From contig JAULSU010000003.1 of NCBI GenBank assembly GCA_030512335.1, forward strand, positions 5,890,001-5,954,000: a stretch of 64,000 nucleotides of DNA, in the 5' to 3' direction. Shown in pieces: positions 21,916 to 32,373 of this stretch. Source of the stretch: Immersiella caudata (lineage: Eukaryota > Ascomycota > Sordariomycetes > Sordariales > Lasiosphaeriaceae). A program made the translations under genes and the position numbers. The notes under the pieces are model-generated. The model was not told where the DNA came from. It saw only the letters and a program-made list of their open reading frames with translations, and did not search any database. Positions within the stretch are counted from its first letter, which is position 1; each line of letters begins with the position of its first letter.

Positions 21916-21963
21916 GTCCGCAAACAGTCCGCATACTGTCCGCACCGTCCGCAGCTGTCCGCA
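21916..21963. promoter_or_regulatory. Phased GTCCGCA array in SDR/regulator promoter
   Basis: Five copies of GTCCGCA start at 21916, 21927, 21938, 21947 and 21957, spaced 11, 11, 9 and 10 bp, about one helical turn. A sixth near-copy (GTCCGCG) lies beyond the hAT insertion at about 24379. CCG triplets are the half-sites recognised by Zn2Cys6 proteins, and such a gene lies on the far side of this promoter. Binding is inferred. Confidence 0.55.
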
Positions 21964-21980
21964 CCATGCACCATCCACAG

Positions 21981-24368
21981 TAGGGTTCCGAAAGTGAAAT
22001 TGCGAAATTTCACTTTTCACCCTTTCTGGTGAAAGTGGATTGCGAAAAACCTGGGAGTGAAAAGCTGAAATTTTCGGTGACAGGGGGGTACCCCACATTT
22101 TGCTGTGTTGGGGTCAGACTGGCACCGGGTTTTGTGTCCAAAAAACTTGATATTTTGCCGCGAAATGCGAATAACTAGGACCAGAGGGCCTCTATCTCGT
22201 CGTCTGAATCCTCTCCGAGTTGGAGAATTATGTCCATTAATTCTTCAGGGGTTGGAGGCTCCCCAAATAAAGCCTGATAGTCATCCTCCATCTCCATCAA
22301 TACAACGGCTGAAACCGTCTCCCAACGCTCACCAGGCTTCAACGGCTCCTTGGGGTTATTTCTGAATAGCTTCAACCGCGCCAACACCTTGTCATTCATG
22401 AAGAGGAATGCCGCCATATCGCTCTTATCAGGTGTGAGGTGATTCCGAACCTTGTTGTGGAGGAAGTTTGTTGCTGAAAAGGAGCGCTTAGAGGGTATAC
22501 TGTTAGCCAGGGTGGAGAAAATACGACGGCTCAGAGAAGCGAGTTTTGAATCGGTGTTACTGAGCCGGAGCCAGAAATCGTAGGGTTTGCCGCCATCTGC
22601 AAAGCTCTCCATACCCGGACCAAAGATTGTCCCAGCCCGCGCCCTGAATTCAGAAAACTCAGCCAGCACGGCAATCTGGTCGTTTTCTGCAGTATAACGT
22701 CGTAAAAAGGCCTCCACGCGAGTGTAGTCTTGGATAGAAAGCCTCACGTTACGGGTTTCTGGATCCAGGGCCCAGGCAGTGAGGTGGAGGTCCAGGGTCT
22801 GTTTTGCCTGGCGCTCAGCCAGCGTTGTAAGCAACAGTGGCCAATCAACGCCCCCATCGTTCCATTCGCCACTCTGTTACAACTGTCGCCAGTTGGCGCG
22901 GATGTGGCCCCAGTTCATGATGGTATGACCGACGTGGAGGTTGTCGGTTTCTGAGCGTTGTTGAACCCCAACAATCGGCCTCAAAATCGTCAGAAGAACA
23001 TCTACTCTTCGCCAGAAGAGGAAATCCTTAAGGGTGGCGATGACCTCAATTAAATTCCCACGTTCGTCGGCCTTCGTTCTGGAGATAATTTGATCGTCGC
23101 GCGCCCAATCGAGCAAGGCGTCTTTGCTTTCGGAGAGTGAGGAGAGGGCTCGCACCTGGGTCCCCCACCGTGTAATAACCGAAGAAATCAGCGCTTTCCT
23201 CTGCCCATAACGATTTTGCTGGAAATCGCGCAAATAAGCAAGCTGGAGTTTCGACTTCTTAAACAAGTTGATAATTTTACCGGCTGAAGAAAGTAGCTGC
23301 TTCCAGGGCTCAAGATTGGCGATATCTTTGATCAGCAGCTGGAAGCCGTGAGAATCGCAAAGGGTGTAAAAGATGTGGGAGAAATGAGGCCTTGCTGCCA
23401 TCTCCTTATGGAACCTCCGCATCGTTAAGTTAATATCGGTTACGATACCGTTAATCCTCCATATATCTTTACCGACAAGATCGTAGATGATAGGCTCAAT
23501 CAACGACACAGTATTCGCTGCAGAATGACTCTCCTTGCCTGTGTCAATCGTTTGCCAGTAGAAAGCAGCACTTCCAGGGATCTGGAAAGACAGGTTAAGC
23601 ACTCGATTCTTAGCCTGATCGTCTGAGGTGTCGATAATGATGTTGATGATGGAAGCTTCCATTGCATAAGCGCGGACCTCCTCCCTTCGCTCAAGCCAAA
23701 CGGTGGGGAGCCAGTTAGCTACAGTATCACCGCTCGGCGGCCGGAAGGTGGGGTTCAGCTCATGGAATAACGCCTTCATGGGTTCTCCTTCGAGCGTTTT
23801 GAATGGCAAGCCCATAGAAAAAATGGCTGTAGCTGCCATTTTGGAAGCTCGTTCTTGAAAGCCTCGAACAGGCGTGGGATGCATGGCGATGGTTCTGGTA
23901 ATGGAGGATTGTTTGAGAATAACCTCGCGGCGGTGGAAAGGCAGGCAACCGGTAAGGTGCTTCTTCTGGCGTGTGGCGTTCTCCGTAGCCGTGTAGTTAC
24001 ACCACCGGCACGAAACGCGGGGGTTCTTCAGTGCGCCGCTCGGTGCGGCAACGAATTGTTCGCGGATTTCTTCGCGCGAGAGGGCGTTGATTGCGGCCGC
24101 GCGGCTAGGAGTCTGGCGTTGGTGTGCCATCAAGAAGTCTTTGATTGGTAGAACGTGGTAAATCCATGGTGTTGAGGGGTGGTTGAGGAGTGAAGTTGGT
24201 GTTCATGATGTCTGACGTTGGGCATCAATACTGGGTATGATATTCCACATATAACCCTAACCCCATGAAAGTGGTCCGTGCGTGAAATTTCCACTTTTCA
24301 AAAATCTTCGGTGTGAAATAAGTGCAATTGCGAAAAGGTTGGGGGTGAAGTGAAATTTCGGAACCCTA
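21981..24368 (-). mobile_element. hAT transposon
   Basis: 2388 bp bounded by 13-bp inverted ends (TAGGGTTCCGAAA) and flanked by the exact 8-bp duplication ATCCACAG (21973-21980 and 24369-24376), both diagnostic of hAT elements. Sub-terminal GTGAAATT/AATTTCAC and TTTTCAC words recur at both ends, as expected for transposase binding sites. GC content is ordinary and the coding region is almost intact, so this is the youngest-looking DNA transposon in the window. Confidence 0.95.
22175..24133 (-). pseudogene. hAT transposase with one nonsense codon
   Basis: One frame of 652 codons from ATG 24133 to the stop at 22175, interrupted only by TAA at 22877-22879 between WRQL and QSGEWN. CAA (Gln) to TAA is one transition. 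The N-terminus has a BED-type zinc finger (CRWCNYTATENATRQKKHLTGC). The middle carries the DDE-fold strand IINIIIDTSDD and CDSHGFQLLIKD, typical of fungal hAT proteins. The C-terminus (SRRIFSTLANSIPSKRSFSATNF to ALFGEPPTPEE) matches the hAT dimerisation region. It probably cannot make full protein unless the stop is read through, but it could be a recent loss; other genomic copies may be intact. Confidence 0.88.
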
Positions 24369-24530
24369 ATCCACAGCTGTCCGCGCCCCACCCGGCGGGC
24401 CTTACCCGAGTTTCCGCCCCCATGCATCCAAAAGCAAAGTAAAAAAAACACATCAAAGGCCCAAGGTTATCCGAAATTCCCCAGCGCCCCGTCAACCGCA
24501 GACTGTCCCCCTCCCCCTTCCTCCCCGAAC

Positions 24531-26354
24531 ATGTCCGCGCCTGCCAGACAGGCGTGCGTGAGCTGTCACAGTCAGAAACGCAAATGCGGCCGGCAGCTGC
24601 CGCGATGCGACCTGTGCCAAAAAAAGGGGCGCGCGTGCGAATACCCGCCGGAGGCGCTACCCGACCCCCCCGAAAGGCGGCTCCCGGGGGATGAGTTTCC
24701 AGCCCTGTTCTTCCTCGACACCTGGCTGTTTCGCAACCGCGGCCTTGCGGTGCCCTCCGCTAGAGCCAATCCGCCAGGGCATAGCCATTTTCAGGCCCTG
24801 CTTGCGCAGGAAAGCGTCCTGATGCTCAAGGGGGCAGCCGAGCGGTACTTTGCTATGGTGCACCCCTCATTTCCCGTCTGTATGTCTCGTCCGTCCTTGG
24901 TGATGCGTGGCGGCCCAGCATTCGTGCCCGAGTTGACCTGCCTTCCCCCGACTTAAGTGTCCAGGCTCAAGATCAATCGCTACTTAGACTCGCCTGCCGG
25001 CGGTACCCAGGCCGACATGGCTCTTCTCCTCATGGCGGTCCGCCTGCTGAGCCTGAGCGTTTCACCCACCTCCAACCAGACACCCCGTGACCGCGAGTCT
25101 TTGCCTTTGTACCGCCGGGCAAAGGAATGCTACGCCGCCCTGGAGATGCAGGGCGTCATAACGCCTGTACTTCTGCAGGCCGTTCTCCTCCTAGCCTACT
25201 GGGAGGTAGGACACGCTGTGTACCCAGCTGCCTTTCTCTCGGTCGGTCTCTGCGCACGACTGGGCCAAGCATTGGGCATTCACAAGCAGCGGCGAGAGGC
25301 TACGATACCTATGTATGCCGACCCGAGTAAGCCGCCCACTAAACTCCCACCCCTCCCTCAGTCCAATTCCTGCCAGTCGAGCCCGTGCTCCCTTCTCTCC
25401 TGACTGCAGTTGACAGCATCCGCCATTGAAACCGAAGAGCAGAGGCGCATCTGGTGGGGCGTCGTGACGCTGGACAGGTAAGGAATCCGCATCCACATCC
25501 CCCCCTCCCTAATGTAGAGTCCCCGAGCTGCCTAACTCAGCCTTATCCCGTCAGATACGTCACAGCGGGAATGACCGGCCGATCTTTTGCGTGTGGCGAC
25601 CTCCAGCCCGAGGATCTGCTGCCCATGCTAGAAAGACCATGGGATCTCGGGGTAGGTCTAGCCACTATGAGACGCAGAAGAAAAAAAAAAAAGTGAGCAA
25701 CGCACCCTGACACTGCATGCACAGGAGCCCTCGGTGGCGCCCTCGCTCGCCGCCTGCGGAGATGCATCCCGTCCCGTGTCCGCCTTCGCCCGCACGTGTC
25801 AGGCCGCGCATCTGCTGTCGCGTGTGGTGCACCATGTCAACGAGCCACCGGGAGACGCGCGTGTCTGGTACCAAGACGGCATGCGCCTGCATTACGTCGT
25901 GGACGCCTTTTCGTCCGGGCTCGCCTCCGAACTGGCTCAGCCTCACCTGAGCATGGGCGGGGAGTCTCCGGCGTACCCAGCGCTCGGCTTGGCTTACACG
26001 GCTCAGGTTCTGCTGTATGATGCCCACGCGTGTGCGAATTTCGATCAGCCGAGCGGCGTCGGTACCCAGGAGCAGCTTGCGATGCAAGAAATTTCCCTGA
26101 GCGGGCTGAGAGCCGTATGCCCGGCGGTGTCGCGGTTCGCTACCACCGTCAGGACGGCCTCGCGGTCAGGCGATGCTATGGCTATGGCTCTGAGTCCGCT
26201 GCTGATGAGTTGCATGTACGAGGCCGGAAAGTATTGCTTCTGGTACTACCGGGAGACGCTGCGGCCTGAGCTACTTGCGGAAGTACAAGAGATCATGCAC
26301 ACGCTGCGGATGTTGGCGGAGACATGGCCGCTTGCTGGTGGGTTTTCTGCGTGA
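24531..26354 (+). CDS. Zn2Cys6 fungal transcription factor
   Basis: Five exons: 24531-24879, 24958-25326, 25417-25477, 25555-25651 and 25725-26354, encoding 501 residues. All introns are 73-90 bp with GT/AG ends and in phase. Residues 9-36 form a canonical Cx2Cx6Cx6Cx2Cx6C binuclear zinc cluster, which binds CGG/CCG triplets. The fungal_trans domain is recognisable from EEQRRIWWGVVTLDRYVTAG. The acceptor of intron 2 was taken as TTGACAG because the nearer CAG gives an immediate stop. It is divergent from the SDR gene across a promoter that now holds a hAT element; it may regulate that gene or itself. The DNA target is inferred, not shown. Confidence 0.85.
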
Positions 26355-27435
26355 GGGAAAAGGGAGACTAGGGCTGACAAAAGATGGACAGGCCAGTACG
26401 TATCAATTCTTGAGGGGGACGAGTTCTGCCCGGATCGAAACGACGAAAGGATATGAAAGTTTAGTCTCCTAGAAATACCGCTTGCAGATGCGTTGTTTGG
26501 CGACTGCTAGAAGATCGAAATGTGACATGCAGTACCCCGGAAATGTTCATGGCTAAGGGCATGGAGCCTGGGTACGTATTTACTGTCGACTGCTATGATG
26601 AGGCGGACAAGATAATGGCGACGTACCTCGTGACGCTTGAAGGCGTGGTCGAGATGCTTCAACCAGGGAACATTGGAGCTCTCCGTAGGTACTTGGCTGT
26701 GGTGGAGTGGCAAGGTGCAGTTTTCGAGTTATTGGAGTTATTGATCCCACCCGACCACTCATACCACTGTTGACGAAGGATCGGATGAACCTAAAGCTGG
26801 CTTATCCTGATGGGATATTTCGTGGTGGTATGATGGTTCTGAGTCAATTTATACTTTAGTTACTACCAGCGTGTGTTAAGCGGGTTTCCAAGAAGAGCTT
26901 CTTCCCTTTGCTATACAAGTGGCTTCCACCGTTTATCATCGTCCATGTTTTCATCACCCCATCTGGCAAAGTGTGCCAATTTTTTACAACGAGCCCCAAT
27001 ACTACCGCGCACTTTAAGCCCTTGATGACCTACCCCCCCACCCTAGAATCGGACAAGCAAATGGATATTTATTCTACCAAGGAAACCAAAGGTAAAACCT
27101 TTTCCTTTCCTTTCTTCTTCGTAGCAATATTACATTAGCTTACCTAACTCACTGCCGGAGCGCCTGTGACCAGCCAGTAGGACCGTGACATCTATGCATT
27201 TACGTACGAATTGCCCTCGGCAATTGCCATGATTTCCCTCGGGTTCAGCCACGGGTGAATGTGCCAGGAGATGTAAGGATTTGTCGATAGCCGTCCTACC
27301 ATAAAATGAACATTCGTGTATATGAAGAAGTTGGTAATATGCCAGCACCATCTTCCGTTCCCTCAAGGCGAGGAGTCCCGAGCTGGGCGTCTGGTTGGGC
27401 TGCATTCAGTATGAAAGCTCTGCTTCTCAAAAGGG
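26355..27435. other. Intergenic, no firm gene
   Basis: A frame at 26522-26773 (83 codons, MTCSTPEMFMAKGMEPGYVF) has no recognisable domain. The rest is without signal up to the TAA duplication of the Harbinger-type element at 27436-27438. Confidence 0.35.
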
Positions 27436-27720
27436 TAAGAGTCTGATCTTCTCGCGAAAACTGGCCCAGTATTCGCCAGTTTTCGCGAAAAGGGCTACTT
27501 TGCAACCCCTGTTGCTAGCGCTTCCGCCAAATTGTACTGCATGGAGCCCTGGTTAGTCTGACTAGCCGTAAAGAGAGTAGATTACCAAGCCGAAGGGCTA
27601 AGCCCAAGTAGACTCACCGCCTTCGTTGTTTATCGCTGAATATGTGTTTGTGGTCGGCGCCATTCTCTCCAGTCTTTGTAGAATGCTAATTGTTGCGTTT
27701 CACCAGCTAAAACGACGAGA

Positions 27721-28167
27721 ATGGCATCCCCGATGGACAGCTTGACCATTCCGAAATCTGGCCAGCCATACCGCGACCGATTCTTCGAAGACTCGCCGGG
27801 CCTATCGCGCTCTAACTTCGAAAGCGATTCCGACGATTCCGAGCGTTCTAACGATAATTCCAACGATAATGACGACGAGCCTCTACCGCCCTTGCAGATA
27901 ACACTATCGCTAGGAACGCCTGTGCCAGGTAGAAGGTTCACGCCTAAGGAGCAGACAGTCGCCCGTACAATTCCCAGTACTCGATTATCGCAGACAGGGG
28001 ACATTAGGCCGGCGACCTCATTGCTTCCGCGGAAGCGCGCCCTTAAAAGAAGCGCGGCCCAGAATCCTAGAATAAGGAAGAGGAATTACGGCATGCCTCC
28101 TTTACCCTTGCAGGCTGGATCGCAACGGAGACCGCCAGTAACCTGGGGTGCTCGGGAGGTCGCCTAA
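27721..28167 (+). CDS. Second frame of the Harbinger-type element
   Basis: 148 codons with an acidic Ser/Asn/Asp-rich stretch (SDDSERSNDNSNDNDDE) and a basic tail (RKRALKRSAAQNPRIRKR). No Myb/SANT motif is visible in this part. The following 600 bp up to 28785 look like the degraded remainder of the same gene, with stops in all frames. Harbinger elements usually encode a DNA-binding partner of the transposase; that role is suggested by position only. Confidence 0.45.
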   Translation: MASPMDSLTIPKSGQPYRDRFFEDSPGLSRSNFESDSDDSERSNDNSNDNDDEPLPPLQITLSLGTPVPGRRFTPKEQTVARTIPSTRLSQTGDIRPATSLLPRKRALKRSAAQNPRIRKRNYGMPPLPLQAGSQRRPPVTWGAREVA

Positions 28168-28788
28168 TTAATGTACAGAAGACGGTCTCCCTGATATATC
28201 TAATGCGGTATGGGAGTGATTCTGGGCCTCTTATCCTAAGGTGAAAAGATCTATCGCCACTAAACTAATCGGCGATTATCAGGTATATGTGGAGGTCTTT
28301 ATAACAGAGAGGTCTGTAGGCGGCTCGATTATAGAACCTGCGGATATTTTTAGCGCGCGCGATTAAGAAGCCTAGGAGGAGATAAACCAGGACCTAAATA
28401 CATCTGGTGATACGTTTAAAAATAGCGACGATAAAGGTGGTGATAAAGATATAAAAGGAGAGGAAAATGGCCAAGGTGATAATAATGCCGGGGAAGATTG
28501 GCTAAACTTACCGCCACCACCGCCGTCGCCGCTAAGCGCACCCAGGGCCAGGCCATTAAGTAACGCTTAACGCTGTAATCGTAATACTAATCCTAATACT
28601 TATCACCACCGTGCACCTACTATTATTCAGCTAGAGCTGGTAATACTTATCCCGTGCCAGGTGTAAAAAGGGAGAGGGAAGCAGACCGAGGTATCACGAT
28701 TAACAGAAGGTCTTATTAAGGCGGCGGGGATAGTTACAGCTCCTAAGGCCGTTAGCGCCGACGATATTACTGTAGTAATGGAGGATAT

Positions 28789-29245
28789 TGAACAGGTGCG
28801 GTGATGCACCATAAGACTCAGGGCACAAAAGAATAGAAACACCACCAAGAACGCCGATGGCGGCCAGTATGGCCGCCAGTAAAGTAGCTCCCTCTCCGAT
28901 CGAAGGAGCACGTGTGGAACTGACGTGTGAAAACAAGGACTGACCTGGAGGGAGGCACACAACCAAGTAGGGACAACCAAGTAGGGATAACTAAGTAGGG
29001 ATAACTAAGTAGGGATAACCAAGTAGGGATAACCAAGTAGGGATAACTTGTGGTGAAATCGCCGATGTCCTCCTTCTTCTTTTTCGTTTGCCTGCCTGGA
29101 GAAGAAACGCAGTTTAAAGAACCACGCGGTGCAGCCTTGACAGCGCGCGCCAAAACTTCGCTAATTACAAAATGGTTACAGTGATATGCACAAAAAAACA
29201 CCCAAAAGAACCACAAGGGGCGATCGTTCCGATCGCCCCGAGTCA
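28789..29245 (-). mobile_element. RYRY-family solo LTR-like element, copy B
   Basis: Reverse-oriented copy with CCTGTTCA at 28789 (as TGAACAGG) and CCCCGAGTCA at 29245. Duplication ATAT at 28785-28788 and 29246-29249. About six minisatellite units at 28966-29050. It interrupts the second frame region of the Harbinger-type element. Confidence 0.9.
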
Positions 29246-29359
29246 ATATTAAGAGGCGATACGGCTTAATTTTAAAGATTAACGACTTGTTTAATTGTTT
29301 AAAATACCTTTGTAAAAACTTTATAAAGGCGGCGGTTTATTTGAGAGCAGGACTAGCAC

Positions 29360-29928
29360 TGAACAGGTGCAGTGATGCACCATAAGACTCAGGGCACAAA
29401 AGAATAGAACCACCCCTAAGAACACTGATGGCGGCCAGTATAGCCACCAGTAAAGTAGCTCCCTCTCTAATCAAAGGAGCACATGTGGAACTGATGTGTG
29501 AAAATAAGGACTGACCTGGAGGGAGGCACACAACTAAATAGGGATAACCAAGTAGGGATAACCAAGTAGGGATAACCAAGTAGGGACAACCAAGTAGGGA
29601 CAACCAAGTAGGGATAACCAAGTAGGGATAACTAAGTAGGGACAACTAAGTAGGGATAACTAAGTAGGGATAACCAAGTAGGGATAACTAAGTAGGGATA
29701 ACCAAGTAGGGATAACTAAATAGGGATAACTTGTGGTGAAATTGCCGATGTCCTCCTTTTTCTTCTTTATTTGCCTGCCTGGAGAAGAAATGCAGTTTAA
29801 AGAACCACGTGGCGCAGCCTTGACAGCGTGCGCCAAAACTTCGCTAATTATAAAATGGTTACAGCGATATGCACAAAAAAACACCTAAAAGAACCACAAG
29901 GGGTGATCGGAACGATCGCCCCGAGTCA
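29360..29928 (-). mobile_element. RYRY-family solo LTR-like element, copy C
   Basis: Reverse-oriented copy flanked by GCAC (29356-29359 and 29929-29932). It has the longest minisatellite, about 14 units at 29532-29735, which accounts for its greater length. Lies inside the Harbinger-type element. Confidence 0.9.
29532..29735 (-). repeat. 14-bp minisatellite inside RYRY-family copy C
   Basis: About 14 tandem units of GGGATAACCAAGTA with CTA/CCA and GATA/GACA variants. The same array occurs in every copy of the family with different unit counts, so it expands or contracts independently. Confidence 0.9.
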
Positions 29929-30147
29929 GCACTTAAAGCTTATTATGTGGAGGCGTGGAAAAAAGGACCTAAAGAGGGTTAGGGTTTAATTAGCAAAAAA
30001 ATAATTCTTCCCCTTTATTTTCCCCGCCATCTTTAAACTCCCACCATTACCACTATCACCATTATCACCATTATCTTCTTCTTGACCTATAATTATTATA
30101 CTATTACTATAAAGAAGTCGCGTAACGTTAACGAACTTCTTATAATG

Positions 30148-30819
30148 TGTTAAATTCTAGCCTCTGAGAGCGCTAAAGAGGCCCTGTATTTACAGGGCCT
30201 GCCAGTGAGGAAGGCGCTGGGTACCCTGCACCTGCAGCCACCCACTAGCCACAATGTGGCTTCGAACCTTCTGGAATCCAGAAGGCCTCAGGGCCTTCAG
30301 GGGGCCACAGAAGGCTCTGGAAGCCCACAGGCTTCCACAACCTTCTGAGGCCACATCAGTGATTACGAGGCCTGTGGAGAGCCTCCACCATACTATTCTA
30401 TTATTGTATTAGTAGTAGAAAGCTCTGGAATTTCCACTCCAGAGCTCCCACAGCCTATAACTAGCCATCTCCTCTCTTGTAATTAGCTTTCCTTACAAGC
30501 AAGCAATCTACTTCCTTCAGTTGAGTACTACTCACTGAAGCAAGCAATTCACAAGCAACACAGTTGTCATTACAGTGCAGAGTTCACTAAAACCTTCTGT
30601 TTTACAGTGCATAGTCCGCTGTAACTTGTCTTTTAGGCTCTGTAGTACAGGCCTTCGTTTGCTTCCTTCAGCACCTTAGTAAGCTCTGCTGTCGTACCTT
30701 ACAGCGCTCCTCCGGAGCACTGTACTCGCATTTCTTCCCCTGACCGGAGCACTGTACTACAGGCTCCCACAGGCTCTCAGGCGCTGTAATACAGGCCTGT
30801 AGAGTGCTACAAAGCAACA
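30148..30819 (-). mobile_element. Solo LTR, family 3, copy 2
   Basis: 672 bp, reverse orientation, starting TGTTAAATTCTAGCC and ending CTACAAAGCAACA. Flanked by the exact 5-bp duplication TAATG (30143-30147 and 30820-30824). It differs from the copy at 10747 by scattered transitions. It sits at the 3' side of the Harbinger transposase. Confidence 0.93.
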
Positions 30820-31612
30820 TAATGATTTTACTACTTATTAACCAGCCCTTTTAGCGGCGCGAGCGATGGATTTTTATTCCTCTAACGCCAAAGCTCCCTT
30901 TTCCAATTACGCGAGAATAAAGTTATAAAGACCTGTAACAGCGTATATAATCTACACCTGTTTCTCTAAACTATACTTTAACGGCATATCCTTAATTATA
31001 GCAAACCTCCTTTTTATTAAGCCGAATACCCTCTCCACAACAGTACGGATACGTAAATACCTAAGATTATACAGCTCTTTCTACGTAACAGGCGGGTTCT
31101 AACTATTCCTCCAGTCTTACAGATAATACCGGACGTTTAAAAAAAGAAGCACAACACCGGCACGTATATTAAAGCCGGCATCACTAACGTAATATCGATT
31201 CAGCAGTATTTAAAAAAAGCGGCTACACACCTGTGCTAATAAAGTCGCATCGTTTATCAAACCCTCAGCGCCAATAAGTACATAACTAAAGGAGAGGTTT
31301 TATCACACCGCCGCAAATACGTTCTAAGATATCACACCTTTACGGTTAAACCAACACAGTTACTCTAAGGCCTTAATATATGCCCTGATATAAGTGCCGT
31401 TAATCGCGCCTATACAACCGTTAAACGCTAACGTTTTCGGGTTAAGCTCCACAGCCGGATTAAGCCAATCGTCCTCAGAAAGCCGTATAAACGCCCTATA
31501 AAGAGACATAAGCATTAAAAGGACTATCGTTATTATCCTAAAGATCGAACTTTACGTTATACCGAACTTATAGGCGGTAATACGCTGATTACACCCACGG
31601 TTAAAGATGTAC

Positions 31613-32141
31613 TGACTCGGGGCGATCGTTCCGATCGCCCCTTGTGGTTTTTTTTTGGGTGTTTTTTTGTGTGCATATCACTGTAACCATTTTGTAATTA
31701 GCGAAGTTTTGGCGCGCGCCGTCAAGGCCGCGCCGCGCGGTTCTTCGAACCGCGTTTCTTCTCCAAGCAGGCGAACAAAAGGAGAAAAAAAGAGGACATC
31801 GGCGATTTCACCACGAGTTGCACCCGCGAATGGCTTGAGTGACCTCTCCTCCCTTCGATCGGAGGAAGAAGTAGTAGTCCCCGGTCCCTTTTCTTAGTTG
31901 TTCCTACTCGGTTGTCCCTACTCGGTTGTTCCTACTCGGTTGTTCCTACTCGGTTGTCCCTACTCGGTTGCGTGCCTCCCTCCAGGTCAGTCCTCGTTTT
32001 CACACGTCAGTCCCACGCGTGCTGCTTCGATCGGAGAAGGAGCTACCTTACTGGCGGCCATACTGGCCGCCATCGGCGTTCTTGGGGGTGGTTCTATTCT
32101 TTTGTGCCCTGAGTCTTATGGTGCATCACCGCACCTGTTCA
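31613..32141 (+). mobile_element. RYRY-family solo LTR-like element, copy D
   Basis: Plus-oriented, flanked by GTAC (31609-31612 and 32142-32145). Its minisatellite (about five units, 31897-31970) reads ACTCGGTTGTCCCT, the GC-rich form from which the AT-rich units of the other copies can be derived by RIP-type changes. It is therefore the least mutated copy. Inserted in the Harbinger transposase. Confidence 0.9.
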
Positions 32142-32156
32142 GTACAGCACCACTAT

Positions 32157-32373
32157 TGTCAGATAGAAAGGGGGTTGTTACGGAGAAGGCTCTGGAAGCC
32201 ACCAGAATGGTGCATTTGTAACAAGTGGCCACACAACGCGTAAGCGTTGCCACCATTCACAAAGTCTATAAAGAAGGAGGTTCTGGCTGAAAGCCAGAAT
32301 CTCGAGAAGCAACACAATCAAGCCATTGCAACCCCATCAATTTTACCAAATCCAAGATGCAGTGTTTCTGACA
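32157..32373 (+). mobile_element. Solo LTR, family 4, copy 2
   Basis: 217 bp from TGTCAGATAG to GTGTTTCTGACA with the exact 5-bp duplication ACTAT (32152-32156 and 32374-32378). Carries the family's CTATAAAG box and GGTTCTGGCT/AGCCAGAA hairpin. Lies only 15 bp from RYRY copy D inside the same transposase. Confidence 0.9.

Noticed and set aside
20489..26354. Secondary-metabolite gene cluster (SDR, Zn2Cys6, methyltransferase nearby)
   Set aside because: No polyketide synthase, peptide synthetase or terpene cyclase is present, and the methyltransferase is over 5 kb away across repeats.
29532..29735. Regular 14-bp repeats that could suggest a CRISPR-like array
   Set aside because: There are no spacers; units abut directly and occur inside a dispersed element. 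This is a eukaryotic minisatellite.
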